From Lycocorax pyrrhopterus obiensis (lineage: Eukaryota; Chordata; Aves; Passeriformes; Paradisaeidae), in NCBI GenBank assembly GCA_014706295.1, contig JACSVZ010000001.1:40360383-40424382 (forward strand): a stretch of DNA of 64,000 bases. The letters run 5' to 3'. The notes below the pieces were generated by a model, which saw nothing but the letters and a program-made list of their open reading frames with translations, did no database searches and was not told the DNA's origin. Positions 48,910 through 62,677 of this stretch are shown here, piece by piece. How positions within the stretch are numbered: position 1 is the stretch's first letter; each line of letters begins with the position of its first letter. The position numbers and the translations under genes are program-made.

Positions 48910-51900
48910 CTGTGGAGAATTTTAAGAGAAGTCTATTAAAACACTATATTACATCTGAATAATCTGGTCAATCCAAAAGACCCGGACAGCTGGGAAGAGG
49001 GCAGAGAAGCAAACATAGTTCCTTGCAACCTGTGTCATGGTTTTATGATTCAGATTCCCACTACATTATCTTCCACATATTACTCTCTTCTGTGTTAGTA
49101 TTCGACACGAGAGAAGAAGCCCAAGGATTTCTCCCATCTACCACAACCAAGTTGCCGGATGTCAACTGAAGAGACGAAGCCATCAGTGCTACCTTTACTT
49201 GTGTGGGGGATAAGGGCAGGGGTAACAGGGAGGGCAGCACTAACTGAGCAGAACTCATCCATCTCTCTCACACTCTCTCATGGTGTGCAGGTGCCTTTCC
49301 ATGGAGCAGCCAAACACTAGCTTCCTCTCCAGACCCATGTCCCACACGGTAACCTTTGAGAGAAAGTCAGAAAGATGGTTCTGTTTGCTTGTTTGAACAC
49401 AGGCTTGTAATCCACCTCATGGGATTATGAAACATTTGTCTTCCTCTAATTCTGCAGCAGTTTGAGACACATTCTGTCTTCCTCCTCCTCAAAGCTGCTT
49501 CCATCTGCTGCAGTTATTCAACAGTGTGTGTGCAACAGTATGGCACACCCACCTTCCATTTTGCAGCCCATTCAGTGAAATTTCCTTTTCATGGTAGGTG
49601 TGGGGGTGAGGGGCAGGCAATCTATCTGTGGGTGCCAAATTACTATCTTGTTGCCTGCTATTCTTGGAATGTCTCTGAAAGTCTAGTTTTTCCACTGAAC
49701 AGGCATAGCAGCTTCTGCCTGCAAACCTGATGGGAGTAATAGCAACATTGCTGCAACAAAGGCTGCTACCTTGGCAACGTCAGGGAAATCAAAATACAGT
49801 GCCCTCAAATTAAATGCAGGTTGCAGTCAGGCACGTTGTTGCACAGTTGACCTAGGATATGACAGACCCAAGCTCAGATAAACACCTGCTTCATCCTCGC
49901 CTCAGTTCCGCCCATGTAAATGAACCCTTAATCCAGTTCTGTTCAAACTAAGTATGTTCAGAAAAAGGAAAGGTTTCAGATCACGTTTAAAACACCGTAT
50001 TTCTGACAAACTTGGATCAGATGTACCTTAAATGCAGAGGGGAAGCAACAGCCTTGTGTAGGCACTGAAAATGAGGAACCAAAGCATCTGTGAATGACAG
50101 AGCAGTAGCTTTTTTGACCCAAACTGCCTGCAGACACATGATGACATTTTTTACTTTGAAGGTCAGAGGTGGAAAAGAGTTGAAAACCGAGACTGTCTGA
50201 TTTCCATCCCCTCATTCACCCCATCTGCTCTCAATCATTCCTTAAAACAGTAGAAATACTACAGAACCTTTGAGAATTTCCTTTTTTTAAATTGTCCTGT
50301 TTATCCCCATCTCAGAGACAGCTCTCTCCTTCCAATTTTACTCATTCCAGACTCACAAATCTTCAGGGTCTGTTTTTAACCCTAACTCAAATAAAAGGCA
50401 AGTTTCTGTTCTTCAGTGAAGCCATAAACCCACCTAAGTTTGCAACACCTCAAATAACATGGGCCTGGATTCTTCAAAATGCAGTTCAAAACCTCCATGT
50501 CTGTGTACACAGATGAGCTTAACACACCTCCTGTCGGGCTTTCTTCAGAGTCAACAGCACAGAAGACTCTTTCTCCACCTCTATATGATTTCTAAATTGT
50601 TCTCAGCATTTTTCAACTGCTAATCCATTATCCATTATCAAAATTATCTTCCTGGCTTTTAAGTTACTGCTGAATTTGTTCTCTCTGACCTCATACTCAA
50701 CAAGCTTTTACTTCCCGCCTTACCCTCCTTTTCCACCTTAAATTACTTTCTAGCAGCAGTCCATTGAGAATGAGAGGAAGTTATATTGTAAATATTGTCA
50801 GCCTCACGTGTAACTATTCTTTAAAATCTTTTCATGAGATTTAACCAAAGACTTATTTATACTGCTGATGGTTTTTCTCTTACCTTGCAAGTGCATTACA
50901 CTGTGCTGTATTGTGTCTGCATTAGCACTTCTGATATATCTAATGCTCTGTATTTCAGCTCTTTTCCTCTTACCACAGAATCACAGAATTGCTTCATTTG
51001 GAAAAGACCTCTAAGATCATTGAGTCCTACTGCTAACCCAGCACTGCCAAGTCCACCTGTAACCATGTCCCTGAGTGCCACATCTACACTTATTTTAAAT
51101 ACCTCCAGTGATGGTGACTCCACCACTTCCTGGGGAAACCTTTTCAAATGCTTGAATTTCTTCTTTCCGTGAAGAAATGTTTCCTAGTATCCAATCAAAA
51201 CCTTCCCTGGTACAACTTGAGGCCATTTCCTATTGTCTTATCACTAGTTACCTGGGAGAAGAGACTGACCCCCACCCGGCTGCACCCTCCTTTCAGGCAG
51301 TTGTAGAGAGCAATAAGACCCCCCCAATCCTCCTTTTCTCCAGGCTAAACAACCCCAGCTCCCTCAGCTGCTCCTAATAAGACTTGGGCTCCAGAACCTT
51401 CCCCGTCGTCCTTGACCTTCTCTGGACACACTCCAGCACCTCTGTCTGAGGGACACAAAACTGGACACAGGATTTGAGGTGTGGCCTCACCAGTGCTGAG
51501 TACAGGGGGACAATCACTGCCCTGGTCTGCTGGCCACACTATTCCTGATACAGGCCAGGATGCCATTGGCCTTCTTGGCCACCTGGGAACACTCTGGCTC
51601 ATGGTCAGTCCATCTTCATACTTCACACTCACTGTAGTGCATCGTTTGCAGTACCCAAGTGTCCTCTCACTTCTAACACTTTTTACAACGCTTCTAAGGT
51701 ATTTTTAAATTGAATGTTTCAAATACAAATTTCATTCTGTAATATACATGCTAATTTAGCAGAAACCTATTTGCTGTCATATTATGATTTTATGATAAGT
51801 AACAGTCTATAACATTGACATAAGCTTGCATACGTAATATATGGGCCTCCTGGAGTCAGATATTCCCCATGGAAACTGCTCATTGGCACAGCATTAGTAA

Positions 51901-54210
51901 GACATACAATAACTAACCTGCATTCTCAATCTTTCCCCTTCGATACCATTACTCTTATCATCTGTTTACTTTGATTTTTATTGCAGACAAATACATAATA
52001 TTTCTTTTGCTACTGAAAAATAAGATAGGGACAAAATAAATAAAGACAGCCATAGCAGGTAAGCTATAGACTCTTAGCAGAGAAAATTTTCACAGAAAAA
52101 TGTTCATGAGATACAAGATGGACAAATAAAAAAGACAATTGCAAACTTCTAGCAGAGGTTTCTAGCAAACACTGCTATGCAAAAAAGGGAGAGGGGAAAA
52201 ATCACGAACAGCAAAAAAAGAGGCCAGATTACAGTCAGGAGATGTGGAGGGGAAGCACTGCAGAAGCACCATGAGGCACAACATCCCTCTGACCAAACTG
52301 GCAGTTCAGATTCTGTGAACACTGTTTCACTTCTGCATGATGAATCTCTTCTCTCTCTTCTGACACAGTGAAAAGATTCTGTTTTTCAGTACAAAAGTAG
52401 CTTACCTTGCTCTCCACTTAAGGAGACTACTACTTGATCCCTAAAATCCCAGTTCAGAACCACTCTGCACCTCAAGGTCACAAGTGAAAGGGACAGAAGT
52501 TTCAAATGCACCATGACCACTTCAAGCAAACTGCGTAAAATTATTTAATCCAACAATATAATGCATCTCAGTAGCACAAGAGCAATGGAGATAATTTGCC
52601 ACTCTGCACACCTTGGAAATGAGTGCTTCTCACCAGCCTGCACAGGTGTGTAATGGAGGAATTTTGAAAATCCATGGAATTAAATTTGAGTTTGACTGTA
52701 GAGCAGAGGGACACAGACACCTTGTAAAGGTGAAAGGACATCCAATATTTTATCCTCTTATGCTGTTGCTTTAGGAAAACAAGCTAGCAGTTGAACTCTG
52801 AACAGTTTGGACTCCAGAGCTGAAGACAGCTCAGTGAAGAACTTGAGTAATTAAAAAGGTCCAAGTAAGACATGAAATAGGATCTAAGCAGAGATCATAA
52901 GGAAAACAATGCATAGCAAGTGTAAGTGCTCAAGAGAATATGATCAGAAAGCAATACCTCAAATGAAGAGAGACACATGCATTAGGGTGTCCACTCCTCA
53001 ACATCTTTCTCTGGTGCACAGATATTTAGAAGGAAAACTCAGTCTCCTAGAATGCAGTTTAGCAAATGAGACTCAATTTCCCCAAATAATCAAGATTTTT
53101 TTTTTTACTGCCTGAGATGAAAGAAAGCTAGAACTAGCTTAACCAAAAAAAGAAATATAGCTGGATTGCTGGACACTATAATGGGAAAAACTAAGAGACA
53201 AAAATCTCACTAGTCAAGGATTTTATTTTTTTAAGCCTATGCTGCCAAAATACACAATTTGAAATTGGTATGAGGACTACAGAATTTCACAGTTTCTTAC
53301 TGCTACTCAGTCACACTGGTCAGTGATGACCATAGCAAATAGAACCATAAAATACCTGCCTTTCCAACAGCAGTTGATGAGAAACTGCCCTAACACTCTA
53401 ACAGACTATGACAAAGGGTCTTGAGATTTATCTGTTCACCTCCAAAGAGCTTCCAACTGTCTTTGTTGACTGTAATTTCCATACAACAGCATTACAGTGG
53501 AGGTACACAATACTGAATTGTACAAAGATCATTCAAAACAATGTCTATTACAACCATTATACTTGCTGCTAAGTGGTTTTTCCTAATGTTATTCTCAAGA
53601 TGAATATCCATAAAGTCTTGAAAGGGAAAACATATACTGTCTTTCAAGTGATGTGGAAACTAAAAGAAGCTTTGATGTCATGAACAAAATTAATGTGTGA
53701 TTCTGCTGGACAGTGTTATTGTGCATACTTTGCAATTAAAAAAGAAAAAAGGGCTTAAAATCTATTGTTTTCTTTTCTTCCCTATCAGTTTCCTCTTAGG
53801 GCTGTGATTTAGTCTGGCATTCTAAGCATGTTTATTTACTACATTCTCTAGACAGCACACAGATCTCTAGGAATGTGAATACCCTGCTGACATGATGCAA
53901 AGTATAATAAAACGGGATTTCAGCAGAATTCAACATGTTTGCCACTGCCTGCAAAGTCTACTTTTTAAATGATCTTTGGCAGCCTATCAAATGCTTTGAA
54001 AATTCAAATCCTCAAATCCAGTGACCAGAAACTCTTCTTTATCTCAAATAGTGAATTATCTGTATTTGAATGCCATTATACAGAAGTACAATAAATTGTC
54101 CAAATGGCTTAAAACTGTCCTTACAGCAGATACTAGCTGGTAACCCTGCAAAGCATGTCCAGCCAATCATCCTGTTTATCTGTCTGGAAAGAAGAAAAAA
54201 GGGAACTTAC
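48910..54210. other. FARP1 intron with CR1 element
   Basis: The 5.3 kb intron contains a CR1 LINE 3' part at 50975-51625. The rest shows no recognised element; an 8-10 base T-run lies near 53095-53107. Confidence 0.8.
50975..51625 (-). mobile_element. CR1 LINE, 5'-truncated, about 650 bp
   Basis: Read on the minus strand, it begins in the end of the CR1 ORF2 region (ATGAGCCAGAGTGTTCCCAG, GGCCAAGAAGGCCAATGGCA) and passes through the usual CAGACAGAGGTGCTGGAGTG-like and GGAGCAGCTGAGGGAGCTGG segments. It ends at AATTCTGTGATTCTGTG, the CR1 3' octamer repeat. A short remnant of the reverse-transcriptase frame (minus, 51345-51632) is broken and not functional. Orientation is the same as FARP1. Confidence 0.93.
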
Positions 54211-54308
54211 ACTGTACTATATGTGAGATTAGGAGGGCAGTGCTGGTATCATTACATGTTAGCCTTCCCTGTGCCAGGTCCTGCTTCACTTGCAACGCAA
54301 ATAGGTAC
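54211..54308 (-). CDS. FARP1: FARP1 exon: FERM F1-F2 junction
   Basis: The 98-nt exon has acceptor TTGTTTTGCAG and donor CAGT|GTAAGT, with the first base completing Arg and one base carried forward. It reads [20 protein letters not shown] then [12 protein letters not shown]. The (R)[18 protein letters not shown] motif is a hallmark of the FERM F2 lobe first helices. The [11 protein letters not shown] helix continues onto the next exon. Confidence 0.97.
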
Positions 54309-56755
54309 CTGCAAAACAAAAGCGAACGAAGAGTTACACAAAGCAGGAGGGAAAGAGGGGAAAGCATAGCAGCTCTGCCTTTGATTGCACGTTCCCTTCA
54401 CTTTTTGGAATCTACAGAAGCGATCTGAATTACCTAAGTTTAGAGGCTAAATAAACCACAACAGATACTGTATTACTGCCATTAGAGCTGTACATGGTGG
54501 CTGCTTTGAAGAACCAAGATATCTCTCTTCTTCTCTCTTCCTCCCTCCCTTGGAACCAGCGCGACAAGATATGACAGTGCTAGCAAATGTGACAGCAATT
54601 AAGTCCTCAGCAAGAGATAATGCAGCTGCTTGTAAACATGAAGAAATGACAGATAAACCAGTGATTTAGAGTTATCAGTTGGTTCTTGTAGAATACAAAG
54701 TGAACTCTAAACTTCCACCCTGGCATTCACTTGGGAATGAGGCACAAAATCTTGATCAAACAACTCTAGCTAGCTAGCTCTGATACCTTTGTGGCCCTAG
54801 TATCTGCACTGTCCATGTACCAGCCCTTTCTAACATTGCCTCCAAACAATTTCAGCCATGCAGGGCAATTCTACACTGCCAGTTTAAATGCTGAGACAAC
54901 AGAAGTCCAAGACATTATTTCAACATTTAAATTTCTTTAAGCTTCAACAGAAATTGAAATGGCTTAGTTCCACTCAGTATCCAATTCTTCACTCAAAAAT
55001 AAAAAAGCTAGCAATGGGCATTTCTCCTACAGCTGGTATGAAACCTGAAGTGGTGAGACACACCTTAACAAGCCTTCCAAAGGCTGCAGCTCCTTTGGAG
55101 AACTCATACTAGGATCTCAATAATTTTAATAAGACCAGATTTTTATAGGTTTAGAGAAAAGCTCTCATTTGAACAGTTGAGTTTCTGAATGAGAAGATGT
55201 AGGTACACTAAACAAAAAGGGCAAGCTGATTTGAGGAGTATGGAAAAGTACTGTGTATGTACAAACTGAAATAATACAGCAGATCTACATAATGTCCTTT
55301 TGAAACCTGCAGACATCTGTCTACCCATAAAAAATTCACCCTGGTAGAGGAACATAGCACAAAAATCTTATAGTTTCTCCTTCTTCAAGTGATGAAGCAG
55401 TTCCCCGTGGATATGCTTTCACATCCTACACACTGCTGTGTATATATATTCAAGTCCCTTAGCATACATATTTAAAATCTAACCATAAAAAGTCATTAGG
55501 ATTAAAGGACACATCTCCAGGTACAGAGAGAGATCACCAAAAATTAATTTACAGTTCACATACTAAGAAACTGATATGCAGAATATCTATTCAGAAACAG
55601 AAATGTTTCATTAATAACATCACATTGTGAGTTTTTATTCATCCCTTTATTCTTTTTACTCTTTCTTTTATTCTTTAGTCTTTACCAAGTAAATATTCCT
55701 TCTTCCTACCCCACATTTTTACTTTTCTCTTTCCAGGCCATCAAGCGATATCAGTAATTTTTTTTTTTTTTATTCCAATGCTCTTATTACCAAAATAAAA
55801 CATGACAAAGATAAACAGTGAGCATCACAGTAGTGGACTTGTTCTTTATAATACAAGTCATAAGGACACCACAGCTCTTTGCAAAGAGGACTTTGTCTTG
55901 TGATAAGATTGAAAATAAAAACTAATAGTGAAAATTCTGAACCTGAATGGAAACATAATTAAAAACCAGTAATACTGTAGACCAGAAAAAGAGTGAAAAG
56001 TTGCAGTAAAGAAATACTGCAACAAAACAATGCTTCAGACCATAAAGGAAGGACCTGATAGTGAGAAAGAACCTTAACAGGTCCCTCACACACATATTTA
56101 CTCACAGAAAAATAGGACTCTTTGTGCCAATACAGTGTGAAATTCAAAGCTTAAATGAAGTTTTTCAAATGCACTGAAAAGCGTTTCAGCATTAGTATTT
56201 AAGGTACTCTGTCTGCGTACGTGCATCTTTCTCTTCATTCTTACTTTTCATTTTATTCCTTCTCCTTTCCATTTCTCCATCTCCAAAGTCACACTTCCAC
56301 CTGTGCAAACCTTTGGCTCTTGTGTTGGCTATACAGACAGGGTCCAGTGCTGCTGCAAATTGGCAATTCACAGAAAACAGCTCTCTCCCAAATGAGGGTG
56401 CAGAGTCACACATGTCCCTTGGCAGAGGGGTACCCCAGGGTGCTGATACATGACTTGGTCATGCCAAACAGAGAACTCTGTTGCCAAGCTGACCTCTCTT
56501 GAGGTTAGTAAAGCTCTCCCAGGACTCCATATCCAAGGAGGCAAAGGACTCCTGGACTTTGCAGAACCTCTCAGCACAGACTGCAGCTGAATCTTAGGGC
56601 CCATTTTTTCAGGTGCATTCAAGGCTGGGACAAATAATACCAAGCTAAAAGTAAGAGGCAGTCATCAATCCTCACCCAGTCATCTCACATTCCATGTTCT
56701 CTCCCCTCTGTCCATCAGAGATTTAACAAGAAGAAGTAGTCATGCAGCTACTAAC
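54309..56755. other. FARP1 intron
   Basis: The intron is 2.45 kb, with a 14-base T-run at 55758-55771 and T/C-rich sequence before it. No element or extra exon was recognised. Confidence 0.8.
55758..55771. repeat. Poly-T homopolymer (14 T)
   Basis: Uninterrupted run of 14 T on the plus strand in an intron (poly-A in the FARP1 transcript). No LINE or SINE was recognised next to it. Confidence 0.85.
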
Positions 56756-56834
56756 CTTGTCAGTTCCTCCTGCAGCTGAGCATGGTCAGGTGGGAAGAAT
56801 TTTACCACAAATTTTACAACAACGTGCTTCGGTC
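56756..56834 (-). CDS. FARP1: FARP1 exon: FERM F1 lobe end
   Basis: The 79-nt exon has acceptor TTTTCCCTAG and donor ACAAG|GTTAGT, with two bases completing Arg and two carried forward. It encodes PKHVVVKFVVKFFPPDHAQL then QEELT. The VVKFFPPD strand is a well known FERM signature near the F1-F2 boundary. Confidence 0.97.
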
Positions 56835-58389
56835 CTAGGGAAAATGTCAAAGGAAGTTAACAAACATCAATAACATGCTGGCCAAATATGCACAATGATG
56901 TACAAGGGATGATTCATGTAACCTGCAGTGCATACAGACATGCTAATGATGCCTTTTCCTGGTCTTAAAATCAAGAGTCGAACACGGTTAGAAGGGAAGA
57001 AGGGATTTTACCTTGGTATTTATTTAAGGATCCTTAGGTGCACCACGTCCAGGTTGAATGCACCTCCATGCACACTGTAATGCCCCCCAAAAGATCTGGT
57101 ATAACATTATAGGTCTTACTAATTAGCATATCTATCAAAGATTCCCCAATGAGAGGCTTGAGTGAGCCCCCTCCCCAAGGAACCTTCCCCTGGATGGTTC
57201 TATCTCACTTTACAAAATGTGTTCTGGAGAGGACCTTGGGGTGTGGGACATATTGCTCCCTAACTATGAAACCTCTAAAATGTTTAGTCTCCTAGCTTGA
57301 CAAACAAGTCCAAGCACGTAGGCAAAAAGCACTAGGAATACAGAAGTTGTAAAAAGGTATAAAGGGGCATAAAAGAAAAGGCAAAAAATCATCATGGTAT
57401 CACTAACCTCTTGTCCTTTGTTGGTATGCAGGATATTTGGAGACTGCCCAATAAAATTTACACACAATAAAAGAGAACAGTAACTTGGTCAAGGGCTACT
57501 CTGCCAAAACCAAGTATGTTTTTAGTAATTACATCAGTTGATCCAATAAAATATATGTGTATCTACTTTCCTTGCTTCAGAACAGGAGGGAGCTAAAATA
57601 CACTCTACTTTTTAAGCCCACTAGCAAATTACTATTTCTGTTTTAAGAGCAGCACATTCATTCCAACTCTTACAAGTATGACCAGTGACAAAAGGACCAA
57701 TGCATCCCTGTCTTGTGAGAGGGAGAGGTGCCAGAGCATACACTCAGACTAATATGAACAGAAAAGCACCTAAAAAAACTGAATCTCAATGGCAAAGCTC
57801 AATAAATTAAGAACTTGGCTGATATTTGACAGAGAAACAAAATAACCAGAACCTTTCCTGTTGACTTCTACTCTTTCCAGAGCTGGTGGCAATTTACAAT
57901 TTCTTGTTCTTTCCCACCACCCACTACAACTTCCCATATCCCAACTCCTCTTGCTCTCCAACAGTCCCAGGTTCGGCAGCAATGTCCCACACGATTAATA
58001 CATCTGCTAGCTCCTTTCCAGTAATAAAGTCTTCCTGTTCTTTTTCTTCCATTCTGATTCCTGCTACTACCAGTCAGCAATGTAAGTTCCTTTAGTCCTT
58101 CTTTTACTGCCCTCTTTCTCTCTACAAAATTGTTCCCTCCATTGCCACCAGTGCCTCTTCTAGTGACTGACTAAAGCCCAGCCTCCCATGGGGTGGGGTC
58201 AGCCTGTTCACACGCTCATGTGACATAACTTCACAGGTACATCTTTTAAGGACAGGCCAGAAACAAAAAATTAATTCCAACAAAATTTAGTGCATAAGGT
58301 TGAGAATATAAAGATTGCAACCAAGAGAGTCCTAATTTATTCAAGTGCTCTCAGACTGAGGAAAGAAACGTCAACAAGGAAGTACTTAC
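56835..58389. other. FARP1 intron
   Basis: The intron is 1.55 kb. The part at about 57077-57400, beginning TGTAATGCCCCCCAAAAG and containing GGTATAAAGGGGCATA, has an LTR-like look but I could not assign it. Nothing else was recognised. Confidence 0.7.
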
Positions 58390-58432
58390 TTCTAATCTGT
58401 TTCATAACAGGCTTCAAAAGATCGAGCCACAC
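58390..58432 (-). CDS. FARP1: FARP1 micro-sized exon: FERM F1 lobe
   Basis: This 43-nt exon is the smallest found. It has acceptor GTTTTCAG and donor AGAA|GTAAGT, entering in phase 0 and leaving in phase 1. It reads VWLDLLKPVMKQIR, matching FARP1 VWLDLLKPIVKQIRR. It is too short to be seen as an open frame, and was found by following the FERM sequence and phase. Confidence 0.95.
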
Positions 58433-61400
58433 CTGAAAACAAAAGAAGGTGGTGTTATCATCTCTAGACAAACTACCAGAGGAGCATTTTTAATTGCAAC
58501 ACCTAGATTATCAGTCACTTATTTATTTTTTCCAGTGTGGTCAATATGCTTTCCTTAAGTATACATGGTGGGTTTTCTCCCCAAAATTCTGGGAGATGCT
58601 CAGGAAGTAGCACTGTCATTGAGCTCCAAACCCCGATTAATCTTGAGAAAGGGAAGTGAATGGAGGTTTTGCTTGCCTTTGAGGTTGGGAATGATGGACA
58701 AATGGAGAAATGAAATGGAAGCAGCCTCCTGGTATGGGGGACACAAGAGGAATCCCAGTGTGAGGTCTGGGCATAAATGTGGAGCTCCATTGCTGGGCTC
58801 CATGGAGATAAAGCAGCCTCCCTCCCACCACCTGCGGAAGGAATGTCCTCTCAGATCACAGGTGTAAAGCAGACAACGGCACAAGGTGGTAGTTCACTTG
58901 ACAACCCATTTTCCAGGACAGTGTGTGGGTCTTTCCTTCAGCTTTCAAAAGCGAAGCAGTGGGGGGAAATACAGTTTTGAGAGCCCATCCCCCCAACCTG
59001 CAGTCTCAAGTCAGAAAGGCTGGGGCCAAATGTTACAGAAAGCCAAGAGACAATCACACAGAAGGTAAAAGCCAGATGAGTCACAGGGCCTGGAGACAGG
59101 TCATAGTCCTCAGCTGGTAACTACCCATGCCCATGATTTATATTTTGTTATCTCACTAAATTGCACAGAGCCTCCCTTGAAGACATCTGGAATTTGTGGA
59201 AGAACACCCTACAACCACCACAAAGGTTAAAGCCATTAAAAACCAAATTAACAGAGTCCTCCTCTAGAAAAAGAGTATGTATTAAAATTATTACTTCTTT
59301 GACCTTTAATAATTTTAGATTATGCAGAGACTGAAACATACTAAAAATACCATTTCCTAAAATCACCTGAGAAGCCAGACAGGAACAGGCCTGTATCACT
59401 GCTGTAACTGCTCCAATGCCAAGTACCATTTTTATCATTACTAATATGAGTGATTCCAATTAGCAGACACCTTACAGCCCTGCCCTTTCTCACGCACTAA
59501 AGTTACTCAATTGAATTCTTCTTACGTTTCTCAGTCTAAAAAAGTATTTTTCTTTTTTTCAGAGGTTAAAGAAACTTGGTTATCCAAGAAAAGCAATACA
59601 CTTTTTATCACGTTAAACTGGTCCTGACACACTTTGACACTTGAATAACTTAAAACTGTTTTGTTTCTGAAAGTTCGCATGTACATAATCTGCAACAAAG
59701 GTCAGGGGCTTTGCCAAGCTTAATGAGAGAGAATAAAAGACACCTTGATTATGAAATAGCCAATTTACAAGATTATGAGAATAATGTCTTTTACTTGATG
59801 CCAAAAAAAAAAAGAGACAAATCTCTCTTCTCCCCAGAAGTGGTTTATGGTACAGCATGAGCACACAAGTGCACCATTCCTTTTCTCTACTTTCACAGCC
59901 ATCCTACAAGCAAGTCACAACATCCTTGAGCAGACTGCTGTATACTGCAAATCCACGTACTGAATGCATGTAGTGAGAAAGGTAGGGCAAAACAACGATG
60001 TTACTACTATCACCAAACCCAAGCAACCAAAACTTCTGCATCATGCAGCTCCCACACTGTATCTAAACACCAACAATCTGAGATTGGTTTATAAACTGGA
60101 AAGGAAAACCAATGTGAGGTCTTAATTAAGATTAATGTTTTTCATTTTCTCCAGAACTACAAGGCTAGATTATTTATTTGTTAAACAAAGGCTGGCATTC
60201 CACAATGGTGACCAGATTTCGGCAGCTGGAGAATTGGGGCAGACATCAAGTGTGATGAAACTCTGTGAAACCCCAGGCTTGGCGACAGTGCCTCATTTTA
60301 TTCCTTGTCCCAGCAGGAAGTGGAGCACTCAGACCCTCCACAATCATCTCCCATGCAGATCTTGTTTGCTCCGAGCATGGCAGGCTTGAATGTATACAGC
60401 TGCCAGGAAACCTGACATACAACTGTCAATATGTCAGATATGAGGTCTGGAGCCTCGCATATTGAAATAAACACAGCCAAATTGTGAATATATGACTTCA
60501 CATACATATGATTACATCCAAACAAATACACTCTAAATATTTATTTTTCCTTTTACATTGCACTCTACACTGCAAAAGCAACTCGTTCTCTTCAGATGAT
60601 ATGAATATAAAATATGCATGTGTGTTTTATTTCTCAGACATACCATTAACTGCAAGGTTTTTTACTTGCACAATGCTCGAGTTCTACATTATGGCCTTTA
60701 TGAAGCTCAGAAAATTTTAAATCCCATGAGAACATTCACCTCAATTGCATCATATAAACTGGTTACAATAATTTAAGTGTAAATAATACTCTCAGAGGGC
60801 TGCTCCACATTGAAACAACAATTCATAATCAAATCTTCTGCTTCAGTTTCTGTGAGTTGCTTTCAGGTGGCTGAAGGCATTAATTCCACTGAATTTCACC
60901 ATTCTTGGGGCACAGATGACTAGATATGGGCAAGGTTTGTGGAGCTCCCCGTTTTTCAGAAGCAGGGACTGGAACAACCAGCAAAAACATGGACTGGTGC
61001 TCTCAGATATTCGGCTAGTACTCCCTTTTGCAAGAGTAGGGGCCAGCTGAGTTGACATGCTCAGTGCACAGAGGCATTTTCCTTCAGGTCAAACTGGCAC
61101 TGGGCTTAGGGGGTTTTCACCACCTTCCTCTTCATCAGAGCCCTGCATCCCCCACTGTGATTGTCTGGACATATTTCCAGCCAGTCAATTCCTGCCACTG
61201 TGAGGGCCTCAGGCAGTGGCAGCACCTCAATCTCTCCTGTGTTCTGCCTCAAGCAAATAAACCACTTTGTTTTCACAAGACTGAAAACTGTTAGTTTACT
61301 TCAGGTCTCTGAGCAAAACGCAGACAGTCATCTATTTAAAACTTAATGACCTGTGAAGTAGAGAAGGTTGATCAAATGACCTTCTCTATTTTCTAGAAAA

Positions 61401-62677
61401 CTAAAAAGCAGCTTTATACACAAAAGATGTTAGGATTTGTTTCAGTTTGACATACACCAGTAATGCCAGAATGTCATTATTAACATGGCTACCTGGACCC
61501 TCTGCTGCAATGGTACAGTACAGTTGCACTGTTTAGAAAAGATACATTAAGCTCTCAAGTTACCTCAAGGATTAGCCAAGGGTATCTGGCAGAATACTAA
61601 CCCTTCTAGTGAACTGTGTTTCATGTAATTCCAGGAGCACACTGTGAAGTAGATTCCTTCTAAAGATTAACATCCATTTAAAAAAATTCCTATTTAATTA
61701 TAGTTAGCCTAGAACACTATGACCACTAGCATTCAGTCTTAATGTCTATTGTCTAATATCTGTGCCTGTACTAAGGCATGACAGACAAGACATTCCTACT
61801 GTTCATTTCATTAAGAAATATTGTTCCTTATGCATATTTTAGCTAGATGGAAAGAACACAGATTTTTTTTTTTAACAGTTGTCCAAAGTCATCTCCTTTA
61901 GGTCATCCAAGCTACTGGTGCAAAATTCACTGAACAGGCATGAAATCCAATGTACATCAGAAAGTACTGGCAAAGCAATCCAGATAAGTAGCACACATGC
62001 CAGTAGGTTACACGATAAGTCTAAAATAAAACAAACTTCAAAAAGAAAGTCACTAAGAAGAAAGACTAAGAAGTTGTTAGCCTATGGCTTTCTCTGCTAC
62101 ATGATGCCAGTAGTGCAATGCCTGAATGTTGCCAGCAGCTGATCTCAGATTCCTGAGTGTCAGGACCAGGACACCTGCCTGTGCCACACAGCTCCTCAGA
62201 AAGGACTTCCATCAATTTTTGGGGGTTCTTGGATTTGCTTTCCTTTTTATTACCCTTGTTGTATTTTATCTATCACTTTTCTTGCCCTATAATGTTTTTC
62301 ATGAACTCTGCCACAACCATTGCAACTTCTCTATCAGCAGAGAAAATTTATTTCTGCACTCCAAATCAAGCAGGACTATATAATCAAGAGCTGAGGCTCT
62401 GCCTTTGGCTTCTGTACAGCAACTTAGAAAAACAAAACGCTTTCCCAACTTGTGTCTGAATCAGCCATTACTTTCAACACAGATGAAATCTGACAGGAAC
62501 AATCAGGTTTTAAAAACATTTCTTCAACTCCAATAGACAAGAACATTTATTTTCTTTTTAAAGTCCTTTCCCTTTTGAAGACTGAGGATTAAATACATCT
62601 TGCAAGTAAGGAGCAGAAAGAGAGAATACTGTGTGCATACAGATGAAAACCAGGTGAACATTAATCCTTTTACATAC
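58433..62677. other. FARP1 intron
   Basis: The intron is 4.2 kb. Apart from A/T runs (for example near 59804-59814 and 61864-61874) I see nothing recognisable. Open frames around 58500-59100 overlap one another on both strands and show no known domain. Confidence 0.75.

Noticed and set aside
51345..51632. 95-codon minus-strand open frame
   Set aside because: It is a broken piece of the CR1 LINE reverse-transcriptase end, not a host gene.
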